29,205 nucleotides of DNA from an uncultured Pedobacter sp. (GCF_946479715.1 NZ_CAMLHF010000050.1:1-29205), one strand, 5' to 3'; shown: positions 8,834-17,106, counted from the stretch's first letter. Notes: generated by a model not told the origin, from the letters alone. A program made the numbers and translations.

Positions 8834-9643
8834 TTGAGATACTTTGTTCACATTGGCTATAATGGCTTACACTATAACGGCTGGCAAAAACAACCCGGAG
8901 TACTAAACGTACAAGGGGTACTTGAGAAAGCACTTACTCAGGTATTAAAAACCCCTGTATTTATTATCGGTTGCGGACGTACCGATGCACATGTACATGC
9001 AAGTCAGTTCTTTTTTCACATGGATATAGAACAAGCGTGGGACTTCGATCTCTTGTTCAGATTAAATAAGCTCTTGCCTGCAAATATTGCCATATTTGAT
9101 ATCATTGCAATGGATGGTTTGCAACATGCCCGATTTGACGCAGTACAAAGGTCATATGACTACTTTATCCACACTTATAAAGATCCTTTTCTGAGTGGTC
9201 TAAGTTCGTTCTATTTACTGGAAGGTCTCCATTTTGATAAAATGAAACAGGCGGTCGAAATACTTCCAAAGTATAAAGACTACAGATCTTTTTGTATAAG
9301 CCCTGACAAATATGAACACACCATCTGTAATGTCATGTCTGCAAATCTGGCAATAGACTCCACCGGTGATAAGTTACGCTTCCAAATCTCTTCAAATCGC
9401 TTCCTAAGCAAGATGATCAGGATTATCATGGGCCAGCTTTTAAAAATTGGGAAAGGAATTTTAAGTGTAGACGAGTTTGAAAGTTACCTGATCACAAAGC
9501 AAACTCCTGCATTAATTACACCAGCCCACCCTCAAGGATTATACCTGTCAAAAGTGACCTATCCATATTTAAATTTACCTCCCAGAACCGCTTTTTCATC
9601 TATACTTCAGAAGCAAACAGACCTTTCCTGGAAAACATTATAA
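8834..9643 (+). CDS. truA: tRNA pseudouridine synthase A (TruA family)
   Basis: Start is TTG at 8834, placing the conserved N-terminus MRYFVHIGYNG four bases after the GH20 stop; no ATG exists near it. The 269-residue product converts uridine 38-40 in tRNA anticodon stems to pseudouridine. The catalytic Asp51 is in GCGRTDAHVHAS. The residue usually glycine after the DA of GRTDAGVHA is His here, a variant to note, though the rest of the motif is intact. The second-half motifs YDYFIH and FCISPDKYEHT are family-typical. The rare TTG start and tight spacing suggest expression depends on readthrough from the hexosaminidase gene. Confidence 0.88.
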   Translation: MRYFVHIGYNGLHYNGWQKQPGVLNVQGVLEKALTQVLKTPVFIIGCGRTDAHVHASQFFFHMDIEQAWDFDLLFRLNKLLPANIAIFDIIAMDGLQHARFDAVQRSYDYFIHTYKDPFLSGLSSFYLLEGLHFDKMKQAVEILPKYKDYRSFCISPDKYEHTICNVMSANLAIDSTGDKLRFQISSNRFLSKMIRIIMGQLLKIGKGILSVDEFESYLITKQTPALITPAHPQGLYLSKVTYPYLNLPPRTAFSSILQKQTDLSWKTL

Positions 9644-9668
9644 TATATTGATTGTTAATATCTTGCTA

Positions 9669-9699
9669 TTGATTATTTAATCGGAATTAGTTAGCTTTA
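9669..9699 (+). promoter_or_regulatory. Probable promoter of the DoxX gene
   Basis: TTG at 9669-9671 is followed after 20 bases by TAGCTTTA (9692-9699), matching the Bacteroidota TAnnTTTG box in 7 of 8 positions. The predicted start near 9706 leaves a leader of about 24 bases containing a strong Shine-Dalgarno sequence. Confidence 0.45.
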
Positions 9700-9716
9700 A
9701 TAGACCATTATAAAAT

Positions 9717-9722
9717 AGGAGG
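9717..9722 (+). promoter_or_regulatory. Strong Shine-Dalgarno AGGAGG
   Basis: AGGAGG at 9717-9722 stands 7 bases before the ATG at 9730. Such a full anti-16S match is uncommon in Bacteroidota, where most starts (including the others here) have weak or no Shine-Dalgarno. It fixes the DoxX start. Confidence 0.8.
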
Positions 9723-9729
9723 CATTATC

Positions 9730-10185
9730 ATGACTGTTATTCAAAAAATCGAGCGTTGGGGCGATCTACATCATGCCAAATGGCTAGACATCATCCGTAT
9801 TGCTTTAGGTATTCTCATTTTTAGTAAAGGCATTGCAATAGTTAGCAACACTGCTGTGCTTCAAGATCTATTATTACAGAATAATGTATTTGGTTTTTCT
9901 GGAATGATGGCAAGCGTAGCCGTTCACATTGTGGGATTTGTGCATCTGGTTGGAGGTCTTCTAATTGCTATAGGCCTGCTTACACGGTTTGCTTCCGTGA
10001 TACAGATCCCAATACTATTGTGTGCTGTTTTTTTTGTCAACCTATCACATGGCTTTTCAGCTCTGAATTCTGAATTGTGGCTTTCAATTATTGTACTGCT
10101 GTTATTAGTTTTGTTTTGGGTTATTGGATCTGGACCGTACTCGGTAGATTACTCTATGAAAAAGAGACAAGATATTAATAGATAG
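9730..10185 (+). CDS. DoxX family inner-membrane protein
   Basis: The 151-residue protein has four hydrophobic segments (about 20-40, 58-80, 85-108 and 112-135). The DoxX signature is visible in WLDIIRIALGILIFSKGIA near the N-terminus and HIVGFVHLVGGLLIAIGLLTRFASVIQIPIL in the middle. DoxX proteins are small quinone- or redox-linked membrane proteins whose role is usually unknown. It has its own probable promoter and a strong ribosome binding site, so it may be a single-gene unit between truA and the peptidase gene. No redox cysteines are present. The family is clear; the function is not. Confidence 0.85.
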   Translation: MTVIQKIERWGDLHHAKWLDIIRIALGILIFSKGIAIVSNTAVLQDLLLQNNVFGFSGMMASVAVHIVGFVHLVGGLLIAIGLLTRFASVIQIPILLCAVFFVNLSHGFSALNSELWLSIIVLLLLVLFWVIGSGPYSVDYSMKKRQDINR

Positions 10186-10192
10186 ATAGCTC

Positions 10193-10223
10193 TATTACCA
10201 TTCTGCGATTCTTAGTATCTTTC
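10193..10223 (+). promoter_or_regulatory. Possible promoter of the M28 peptidase gene
   Basis: TATCTTTC (10216-10223) matches TAnnTTTG at 7 of 8 positions. Only TATT (10193-10196) is found at the -33 position, so support is weak. It would give a leader of about 10 bases. Confidence 0.3.
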
Positions 10224-10239
10224 GGCATATTTTATATGC

Positions 10240-11949
10240 ATGAAAAAACTGCTGCTTGCCGGATTGCTATTATATACTTCACATAGCTTCGCGCAAAATC
10301 CTACGTTATCCTATTTCGACCTTACACGCAACGGGTTCAATGAAAAGAACGCCTTTGAAACCACAGCTTTTGTGGAACAGCATTGGCGTTTGCCTGGTAA
10401 TAAGGGCTTTAATGAGAGCATTTATTATGTAGAAGGGCTATTAAAAAAAGCAGGCTTTGTAGCGGAACAAAAAGATGAATCGGAAGCCTTATTAACCTAC
10501 CGGATCGAAAAACGTCAAATGAAACAAAATACATGGGATCCGGTTAATGCTACAGTAGGCATTGAAGGTGAGCATGAACCGCTATTGGAATATAGAACAA
10601 ATCGCAATATGATTGCGATAAACTCTTCGTCAACCCCTATAGGAGGTATTACAGCTGAGGTGATCTATGTAAATCCAGCTGACATCAGCTCAATGGATGA
10701 TAAGGACATTAAAGGTAAAATTGTATTTTCAGAAATTGGAACAGGGAGGTTATTCAATGTTGCCATCAATGCGGGGGCACTGGGAGTTTTAGGGTATGCA
10801 ATGCCTGATTATACTCAACCAGAGAAACATCAAACCTCTATTCAGTTTTCTGGAATCAATAATCCAGATGGCAAGGGCTGGGCCATCAATCTTTCATATA
10901 AGGCCAAAGAGCGCTTAAAAAAAGCGATAACAAAAGGTCCCGTTAAACTAAACGTTACTGTTTCAACAAATGCTTATCCTTCAGAAGAATTAACCATAGT
11001 TGCCAACGTAAAAGGAAGCACTAAGCCCAATGAACGTTTTGTATACAGTGCTCATGTGCAGGAGCCAGGAGCAAATGACAATGCATCGGGAGTAGGTACA
11101 TTAGCTGAAATGGCAAGACTTACTGCATCACTCGTAAAATCCGGTAAACTTACACCTCAAAGAACCCTAACCTTTTTATGGGGTGATGAAATTGTTTCTA
11201 CCCAGCGATACATCAAAGAAAATAACGAAAGAGCAAAGGGAATTATGTGGGGAATGAGTCTGGATATGGTCGGAGAAAACACAGAGAAAACCGGAGGATC
11301 TTTCCTTATCGAAAAAATGCCAGATCCTTCAGCAATATGGACCAGGGGCACTGATAAACATTCTGAATGGGGATCTGGAGATGTTAAAGAAGGTGACCTT
11401 TTCCCTCATTACTACAATGATCTGGTCATGAAAATTTGTAATGACCAGGGCAAGCATGCAAATTGGAAAGTTAACTATAATCCGTTTGAAGGGGGTAGCG
11501 ACCATACGCCTTTCTTAAAAAGCAAAATCCCAGGTTTATTAATGTGGCATTTTACCGATGTATTTTACCATACCGATAATGATCGGTTAGACAAAGTATC
11601 TGCAACAACTATGAAAAATGTAGGCATCAGTGCCTTAACTACTGCCTACACACTGGTGACTGCCGATGAGAACACAGCACTATTTACCATTAATGAAGTA
11701 AAAGCGGCGGCTTTAATTCGATTAAAAACAGAATATAACTTAAGCAAACAAGCCATTATTAGCGGGAAGTCGGCTGCCGGGGAAGAGAAGCACATCATAT
11801 CAACCTGGGGAAAATACTATGCTGACGCCCTGTTAACCATTCCTTCAATCCCTGTAAAAACAGAAACGACAAGAGTAGGTTCAGCAATTAAATTTGCTGT
11901 TCTGGAAATAGAAAAACAGACCAGCCAATATTTAGATGATTTGAGATAA
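10240..11949 (+). CDS. Secreted M28 family metallopeptidase with PA-like insert
   Basis: The 569-residue protein has a signal peptide (residues 1-19, SFAQ end). A protease-associated-like segment spans about 125-230, including IKGKIVFSEIG and NAGALGVLGYAMPD. The M28 zinc aminopeptidase domain spans about 250-475. Likely metal ligands are His272 (SAHVQE), Asp280 (GANDNASG), Glu317 region (WGDE), Asp342 (LDMVGEN) and His444 (YHTDNDR), with GGSDHTPF at 418-425. The usual HxD of the family reads HVQ, and the usual Glu-Glu pair reads Asp-Glu, so activity should not be assumed identical to classic M28 enzymes. Its last 18 bases overlap the 3' end of aroK on the opposite strand. Confidence 0.87.
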   Translation: MKKLLLAGLLLYTSHSFAQNPTLSYFDLTRNGFNEKNAFETTAFVEQHWRLPGNKGFNESIYYVEGLLKKAGFVAEQKDESEALLTYRIEKRQMKQNTWDPVNATVGIEGEHEPLLEYRTNRNMIAINSSSTPIGGITAEVIYVNPADISSMDDKDIKGKIVFSEIGTGRLFNVAINAGALGVLGYAMPDYTQPEKHQTSIQFSGINNPDGKGWAINLSYKAKERLKKAITKGPVKLNVTVSTNAYPSEELTIVANVKGSTKPNERFVYSAHVQEPGANDNASGVGTLAEMARLTASLVKSGKLTPQRTLTFLWGDEIVSTQRYIKENNERAKGIMWGMSLDMVGENTEKTGGSFLIEKMPDPSAIWTRGTDKHSEWGSGDVKEGDLFPHYYNDLVMKICNDQGKHANWKVNYNPFEGGSDHTPFLKSKIPGLLMWHFTDVFYHTDNDRLDKVSATTMKNVGISALTTAYTLVTADENTALFTINEVKAAALIRLKTEYNLSKQAIISGKSAAGEEKHIISTWGKYYADALLTIPSIPVKTETTRVGSAIKFAVLEIEKQTSQYLDDLR

Positions 11950-12438
11950 CTCTGCCAAAGCTCTATCTGGTGTCAGGTTTATTCCATCAACACTTATGGT
12001 AGCACGCTTATAGAAGCGATTCCTTTCTACCAGTTTCGATTCGATAAAGCTAATCAGTTGCGGCTCATCCATATCCCTTATTAAAGGGCGTTTTTCTTTA
12101 CCCTTCTCCAGTCTCTTGGCTAAGGCAATTGGAGACATTTCAACATACATAGTAATTCCGTTGTTATTCATCCATTCCATATTATCAAAATAGCAAGGAG
12201 CCCCTCCGCCTGTTGCAACTATAGAGTTTGCAGGGTACTTATATTCTTTCAGTAATTTACTTTCCAGCGCTCTGAAGGCATCCTCTCCATTAGCCGCAAA
12301 GTAATCCCCAATATTGGAATCTACTTCATTTTCCAGCACCTGATCAAGATCTATAAAATCATAACCTAATTTAGCGGCTAGTTTTTTACCCAGAGTACTT
12401 TTACCGCAACCCATAAATCCAATCAGGAATATCTTCAT
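11932..12438 (-). CDS. aroK: Shikimate kinase
   Basis: The 168-residue cytosolic enzyme phosphorylates shikimate at the 3-hydroxyl with ATP in aromatic amino acid synthesis. The Walker A motif GFMGCGKST is at 7-15. Substrate-binding residues appear as the DLD of DFIDLD (Asp30-Asp32), Arg56 in AFRALES and GGG at 77-79, with the lid Arg117 in KRPLI and Arg139. Length and order are normal. It is the last gene of a tight minus-strand operon, starting 2 bases after the ABC permease stop. Its end overlaps the converging M28 gene, leaving no room for a terminator between them. Confidence 0.95.
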   Translation of the reverse strand: MKIFLIGFMGCGKSTLGKKLAAKLGYDFIDLDQVLENEVDSNIGDYFAANGEDAFRALESKLLKEYKYPANSIVATGGGAPCYFDNMEWMNNNGITMYVEMSPIALAKRLEKGKEKRPLIRDMDEPQLISFIESKLVERNRFYKRATISVDGINLTPDRALAELSQII

Positions 12439-12440
12439 TC

Positions 12441-13496
12441 TTAAGCCAATTTTACCCTTGGATCAACAAAGGCATATAAAATATCTACAAAAATATTAAT
12501 TACTACAAAAACAAAGGCAATAAAAAGTATAGACCCCATAACAACCGGAAAATCTGACATTTCAAGAGCAGTGACCGTAGTGCGCCCTAAACCATTATAA
12601 CCAAAAATATACTCTACAAAAAAAGAACCGGCAAGCAAAGAAGCAAACCATCCCGAAATAGCAGTTATAACAGGATTTAAGGCATTTCTAAGGGCATGTT
12701 TATAAATTATTGCATTTCTGCCCAGACCCTTTGCCCTGGCAGTTCTAATGTAATCTTGTGCAAGAACATCTAACATCGCACTGCGCGTTAACTGCACAAT
12801 AATAGCAAGCGGTCTTAAGCCAAGGGTTACCATTGGTAACCACAGGTTTTTCCAGGTGGTTACCTCTCCCTCAAAAGGATCGTAGCTATACAAGCTGCCA
12901 GACATATTTAATCCGGTGTAGTCGCTAAGTACAAAGCCAAAAAACCAGGCTATAATGATCCCGGCAAAAAAAGACGGTGCAGATATGCCCAAAATAGCAA
13001 AAGCATTGGCAGTCTTATCAATCCAGCTATCTTTATGAACTGCTGACAGCACCCCTAGAAAAACACCTATAATAGTAGCAAATATCATGGCTGTAAGCGC
13101 CAAAATAAAGGTATTGGGAACCGTTTCGGTAAGAATAGTAGTTACATCACGTTTAGTTTGATATGAACGGCGTAAATAAGGCCATTTAAGCGCAACAACA
13201 TCATTACCAACAGAAAACAGTTTCACATAGTGGTACTTGTCCTTGGTTTCCTTATCATTATCGTGCAGCCCTAGTGGCGATAGGTCATTTAAATAAAGGA
13301 AGAATTGTACCGGTCTTGACCTATCTAAACCAAATTCTTTGCGCACAGCCTCTAAAGATTGCACATCAGAACGTTGTCCTAAAGTCATCCTTGCAGGATC
13401 CCCCGGCAATACATTAAATAATACAAACACTACTACAATTACGCCTGCCATAACGGCAAATCCATATATGAATTTTTTAAAAGCGTATTGTAACAT
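12441..13496 (-). CDS. ABC transporter permease, DppB/OppB type
   Basis: The 351-residue inner-membrane protein has about six to seven hydrophobic segments. The N-terminal TM is followed by LFNVLPGDPARMTLGQRSD, typical of peptide/nickel permease DppB. A long periplasmic loop spans about residues 60-125, and the ATPase-contacting EAA loop is DYIRTARAKGLGRNAIIYKH, followed by LRNALNPVITAI. It would form a heterodimeric channel with a DppC-type permease and need DppD/F ATPases and a binding protein, none of which is in this window. It sits 2 bases from both neighbours in the DUF1599/BT_3928/aroK operon. Partners are presumably encoded elsewhere. Confidence 0.88.
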   Translation of the reverse strand: MLQYAFKKFIYGFAVMAGVIVVVFVLFNVLPGDPARMTLGQRSDVQSLEAVRKEFGLDRSRPVQFFLYLNDLSPLGLHDNDKETKDKYHYVKLFSVGNDVVALKWPYLRRSYQTKRDVTTILTETVPNTFILALTAMIFATIIGVFLGVLSAVHKDSWIDKTANAFAILGISAPSFFAGIIIAWFFGFVLSDYTGLNMSGSLYSYDPFEGEVTTWKNLWLPMVTLGLRPLAIIVQLTRSAMLDVLAQDYIRTARAKGLGRNAIIYKHALRNALNPVITAISGWFASLLAGSFFVEYIFGYNGLGRTTVTALEMSDFPVVMGSILFIAFVFVVINIFVDILYAFVDPRVKLA

Positions 13497-13498
13497 GA

Positions 13499-14650
13499 TT
13501 ATTTAGCAAAATACATTTTAGTAAGTTCGTCAAAAGAAGGGACATTATTATAATGCCATTTATTAATAACAACCCCATTTTTTAGTAAAAGCACACCTGG
13601 GTTTGCCCTTACCATACTTTTTAAAGGCACGGCATCAGCATAAAAAACTTCACTAAACAGTTTCATTCTTTTGCTATAGGCATCTGCATCTTGTGCTGAA
13701 CTGGAGGTTAACATTATAGACCTGATATTAAATTGTTCCGTTGCATTTAAAGCCAGCGCATTCAACTTGGCTATACCTTCCTCATTGGAGTCTTTTAAAT
13801 TATAAGCTACAATTACCAAATTGTAATACGGGTTTTCTATTAGCTCTTTTGTATAATCTGTACCAGAAGCATCAGTTATTTGCAAATCTTTAATTTTAGG
13901 TTCATAACCTTTTTTAATCAGCTTGCTTTCCGGCTCACCAATAATTTCCCAGTTATCATCCTTCCAGATCTCTGTTTTCAGATAATCTTTATCACTCATC
14001 ACCTTGGTTTCACCTGTCTCCTTATTCTTCATGTTGTACATGATTAAATACTCATCAGGCGTTGCACCTGCAGGTATTTTCATCAAATCAGGCAAGCTAG
14101 CCCCAACTTTATAAGGCAGAAAATCTAGTATTGGCAATCTGCTATAGGTAAACTGGCTAAACATTAATGAAAAAGTAAGTACAATAGCAAATAAAGCGCT
14201 TTGCCATCTGGCACTTTCAGTAACCGGGTTTATCCTATCTCTGTTTTTGAATAAGTAAATGATCATTACCAATAAAACCAGATCCTTAGAAAAGGACTGC
14301 CATGGTGTTAAAGGGATAGCATCTCCAAAGCATCCGCATGATGTTACTACTTTAAATGCTGCCGAAACAAAGGTTAGAAATGTAAAGAAAATAATAACTA
14401 CCAATAACCCGGTAGTAACCTGCTTTCGCCAAAAACCAAAAAGTAATAAGGCCCCCAGTACAATTTCAAATACACAAAGCAATATGGCAATTCCAGTAGC
14501 CATACCACTAAGAAATGGCATATGGAACACTTCAAAGTACTCTTGCAATTTATAACCAAATCCAAGCGGATCATTGGCTTTTATTAACCCTGAAAATATA
14601 AAGAGGATACCAACAAATATCCTTGAAAAGTTTAATGCAGCTTTCTTCAT
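13499..14650 (-). CDS. BT_3928-type protein: DoxX/MauE membrane domain plus thioredoxin-like domain
   Basis: The 383-residue protein has four N-terminal TM segments (within about 1-145) resembling DoxX/MauE. FSGLIKANDPLGFGYKLQEYFE lies near residue 20, and SCGCFGDAIPLTPWQ is a cysteine pair at about 109-115. A further TM lies near 150-170, and a periplasmic C-terminal half looks like a thioredoxin-type fold without an obvious CxxC, ending in GVLLLKNGVVINKWHYNNVPS. MauE-like domains take part in periplasmic disulfide or redox handling. In Bacteroidota this family is commonly next to a DUF1599 gene, as here. The specific function is unknown. Confidence 0.75.
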   Translation of the reverse strand: MKKAALNFSRIFVGILFIFSGLIKANDPLGFGYKLQEYFEVFHMPFLSGMATGIAILLCVFEIVLGALLLFGFWRKQVTTGLLVVIIFFTFLTFVSAAFKVVTSCGCFGDAIPLTPWQSFSKDLVLLVMIIYLFKNRDRINPVTESARWQSALFAIVLTFSLMFSQFTYSRLPILDFLPYKVGASLPDLMKIPAGATPDEYLIMYNMKNKETGETKVMSDKDYLKTEIWKDDNWEIIGEPESKLIKKGYEPKIKDLQITDASGTDYTKELIENPYYNLVIVAYNLKDSNEEGIAKLNALALNATEQFNIRSIMLTSSSAQDADAYSKRMKLFSEVFYADAVPLKSMVRANPGVLLLKNGVVINKWHYNNVPSFDELTKMYFAK

Positions 14651-14660
14651 TGTTTACCAG

Positions 14661-15203
14661 CTATTTTACGCCCAACTTAATTAAAGCAAAAACAGCATAA
14701 TTTAACATATCCTGATAATTTGCATTTACACCTTCGGAGGCCAGGGTATGCCCCGAATTGTCTTCTATTTGTTTTACCCTTAAAATTTTCATTAAAATCA
14801 GATCTGTTAAAGAGCTAATGCGCATGTCTCTCCAGGCTTCACCATAATCGTGATTTTTGGCAAACATAAGTTCTTTGGTTCCATTTACCTTCTCATCAAA
14901 AAGCTTCTCTACTCTTTCTACCCCAAGCTCATATGGATCATCTTCTCCAAGTTCAAGTTGCATCATGGCAATTGCACAATAATTAATAATCCCTATATAC
15001 TCAGAAATGACGTCTTCTCCGACTTTAGATACTTTCTTTTCTTCGAGCGTTCGGATTCGCTGTGCTTTAATGAAGATCTGGTCTGTTATAGAAGCCGGCC
15101 TTAAGATCCGCCATGCTGTTCCATAGTCGTTTGTTTTCTTTAAAAAAAGCGATTTGCAAACCGCTATTACTGAGTCAAATTCTTGTGAAGTGTTTGTTGC
15201 CAA
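14661..15203 (-). CDS. DUF1599 (nucleotide modification-associated domain 1) protein
   Basis: The 180-residue cytosolic protein is built of two tandem copies of one unit, at about 10-83 and 101-178. Each has a DYGxAWRxxR motif (DYGTAWRILR at 26-35, DYGEAWRDMR at 119-128), followed by S(I/L)TD and an IK/MK-xxR-x-x-x-(L/I)E segment, then an INYC/LNYA-containing helix. It is the first gene of the operon running to aroK, with a 10-base gap to the BT_3928-type gene. DUF1599 is of unknown biochemical function; the link to nucleotide modification comes from computational family naming. It diverges from folP across a 93-base spacer in which I could not find a clear minus-strand promoter. Confidence 0.85.
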   Translation of the reverse strand: MATNTSQEFDSVIAVCKSLFLKKTNDYGTAWRILRPASITDQIFIKAQRIRTLEEKKVSKVGEDVISEYIGIINYCAIAMMQLELGEDDPYELGVERVEKLFDEKVNGTKELMFAKNHDYGEAWRDMRISSLTDLILMKILRVKQIEDNSGHTLASEGVNANYQDMLNYAVFALIKLGVK

Positions 15204-15278
15204 AACGATTAAAATAATAAGTTTACATCCGTTTTAATACAGTATCCTAATTGAGTAAAATCATTTAAAGATTTTATC

Positions 15279-15286
15279 TAAGTTTG
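15279..15286 (+). promoter_or_regulatory. Perfect -7 box for folP, very short leader
   Basis: TAAGTTTG (15279-15286) is an exact match to the Bacteroidota TAnnTTTG -7 element. The nearest TTG (15251-15253) is 25 bases upstream, longer than the usual 19-21. Transcription would begin about 15291-15293, only a few bases before the ATG at 15297. Confidence 0.45.
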
Positions 15287-15296
15287 TATTCAAACA

Positions 15297-16154
15297 ATGG
15301 CTAAAGATACATTTTTAAACCGAAAGACTACACTAAACGTCAAAGGCAAACTGACGGATATCAGTGCCCCATGTGTAATGGGCATCCTAAATCTGACCCC
15401 AGACTCCTTTTATAATAACAGCAGAGCTGGCTCTTTAGACGATGCATTACAAAGAACAGAAGCCTTTCTGAAAGATGGAGCTAAGTTTATAGATATAGGG
15501 GCATACTCCTCTCGTCCGGGTGCAGCAGAAGTGAGTCCGGATGAAGAGTTAAAAAGGATAGTTCCGGTTGTAGAGGCTATCACAAAAAAGTTACCTGAGG
15601 CAATCATTTCTATAGACACTTTTAGAGCAAGGGTAGCAAAAGAAAGCATTGAGGCCGGCGCTCATATCATAAATGATATCGCTTCGGGCGACATGGACGA
15701 AACCATGTTTGAAACAGTTGCTGCGCTTCAGGTTCCATACATTATGATGCACATGAAGGGAACGCCACAAACCATGCAACACCAAACAGAATACAAGGAT
15801 CTTACGTTAGACATAACTGATTATTTCTCTCATAAAATTGCTACATTACAGAAACTAGGAGCAAAAGATATCATTTTAGATCCCGGGTTCGGTTTTGCAA
15901 AAACTTTAGACCAGAATTATCAGCTGCTAAATCAACTTCAGGACTTTAACATTTTTGAGCTTCCCTTACTTGTGGGCTTTTCCAGAAAATCTATGATCTA
16001 TAAATTTCTGGGTTTAACCCCGCAAGAGGCCCTTAACGGAACGTCAGTATTGAATACTATAGCGCTATTAAAAGGGGCAAGCATTTTACGTGTGCATGAT
16101 GTAAAAGCTGCAGTTGAGTGTATAGCTTTAGTTCAAAAGACGCAGCAAAAATAA
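15297..16154 (+). CDS. folP: Dihydropteroate synthase
   Basis: The 285-residue cytosolic enzyme joins p-aminobenzoate to dihydropterin pyrophosphate in folate synthesis and is the target of sulfonamides. Signature 1 VMGILNLTPDSF is at 27-38, signature 2 DIGAYSSRPGA at 66-76. SIDTF at 105-109, NDIAS at 126-130, DPGFGFAKT at 195-203 and GFSRKS at 227-232 complete the pterin and pyrophosphate sites. Length is normal. cdaA begins 20 bases after its stop, the order usual in Bacteroidota, so the two are probably co-transcribed. A near-leaderless message is possible. Confidence 0.96.
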   Translation: MAKDTFLNRKTTLNVKGKLTDISAPCVMGILNLTPDSFYNNSRAGSLDDALQRTEAFLKDGAKFIDIGAYSSRPGAAEVSPDEELKRIVPVVEAITKKLPEAIISIDTFRARVAKESIEAGAHIINDIASGDMDETMFETVAALQVPYIMMHMKGTPQTMQHQTEYKDLTLDITDYFSHKIATLQKLGAKDIILDPGFGFAKTLDQNYQLLNQLQDFNIFELPLLVGFSRKSMIYKFLGLTPQEALNGTSVLNTIALLKGASILRVHDVKAAVECIALVQKTQQK

Positions 16155-16174
16155 AAATCCATAACTTGGCAGTG

Positions 16175-16966
16175 ATGAAAGGCTTAGAATTTGATTTCTT
16201 AAAGGTAACAGTTACAGATGCGGTAGACATTATTCTTGTCGCTTTAATTATCTATTACATCTACAACCTGATTAAGAACACCCTCGCAGTAAACCTGTTG
16301 TTAGGTATGGTAATCATACTGGTAATACATTGGGTGGTAGATGCATTAAAGATGAACTTGCTATCTACCATTATTAACCAATTCATGAGCGTAGGGATAA
16401 TTGCCCTGATTGTTATCTTCCAGCCGGAGATCAGGCGTTTCTTATTACTCATCGGAAAAAACACTTTTCTACAGCAAAACAAAGCCTGGTGGGGTTACTT
16501 GTTTGGAAGTAAAAACATTGAACGCGACAACTTAGTAAGGATAAAACCCATCATTGATGCTTGCAAAAGCATGAAAAAATCCAGAACAGGAGCGTTAATT
16601 GTATTTGTAAAGTTTTACGATGATCAGCTTTTTGCTAACAGCTGTGAGTTAATAGATTCAAAAATATCAAAACGTTTGCTGGAAAGTATCTTTCAAAAAT
16701 ATAGCCCACTCCATGATGGAGCCGTTGTTATTGCTGAAAATAAGATCAAAAGCGCAAGCTGTATTCTGCCCTTAACGGATAACGATAAGTTACCACCTCA
16801 GTTTGGTCTTCGTCACCGAGCCGGAATTGGCGTATCGGAAACTACGGATGCTGTTGCAGTAATAGTATCTGAAGAAACCGGAGAAATTGCCTATGCTAAA
16901 CAAGGCCGTGTAAGAATGAACGTATCTTTTGGGGAGTTGGAGAAACTTCTAAATAAAGATTTTTAA
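16175..16966 (+). CDS. cdaA: Diadenylate cyclase (membrane-bound, CdaA/DacA type)
   Basis: I prefer the ATG at 16175 (263 residues) over an earlier in-frame TTG at 16118. It does not overlap folP, and MKGLEFDFLKVTVTDAVDI is the usual N-terminus. Three TM segments lie at about 17-33, 40-56 and 70-85. The cytosolic DAC/DisA_N domain follows from about residue 100 and carries the two catalytic motifs: DGA at 181-183 (HDGAVVIAENK) and RHR at 213-215 (GLRHRAGIGVSETTDA). It makes cyclic di-AMP from two ATP, a second messenger for osmolyte and cell-wall homeostasis. It is likely translated from the folP transcript. Confidence 0.95.
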   Translation: MKGLEFDFLKVTVTDAVDIILVALIIYYIYNLIKNTLAVNLLLGMVIILVIHWVVDALKMNLLSTIINQFMSVGIIALIVIFQPEIRRFLLLIGKNTFLQQNKAWWGYLFGSKNIERDNLVRIKPIIDACKSMKKSRTGALIVFVKFYDDQLFANSCELIDSKISKRLLESIFQKYSPLHDGAVVIAENKIKSASCILPLTDNDKLPPQFGLRHRAGIGVSETTDAVAVIVSEETGEIAYAKQGRVRMNVSFGELEKLLNKDF

Positions 16967-17106
16967 ATTAAGTGATCTGTTCATGGGCTGGAAGAAATTG
17001 CGCTAAAGGGCGCTAGTGGTTCTCAGGCCCCATCTCAGACACTGAATTTAAGGGAAATAGCATGATGGCAATACTGCGCTGTTGCTTTTCGCAACAGATG
17101 CCAGAC
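16967..17106. other. Convergent spacer between cdaA and the FecR gene
   Basis: This 140-base spacer holds a 10-bp tandem direct repeat, GCGCTAnnGG twice (17000-17019), and a 7-bp stem CTGTTGC/GCAACAG (17079-17097) around TTTTC. There is no T-run on either strand, so I do not call a terminator, although two converging genes end here. It looks more GC-rich than its flanks and may be remnant repeat DNA. Confidence 0.5.

Noticed and set aside
16118..16174. TTG start extending cdaA into folP
   Set aside because: The extension overlaps the end of folP and has no resemblance to CdaA N-termini; the ATG at 16175 gives the usual start before TM1.
17079..17097. Hairpin as terminator of cdaA or the FecR gene
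   Set aside because: The stem is only 7 bp and no T-run follows on either strand.
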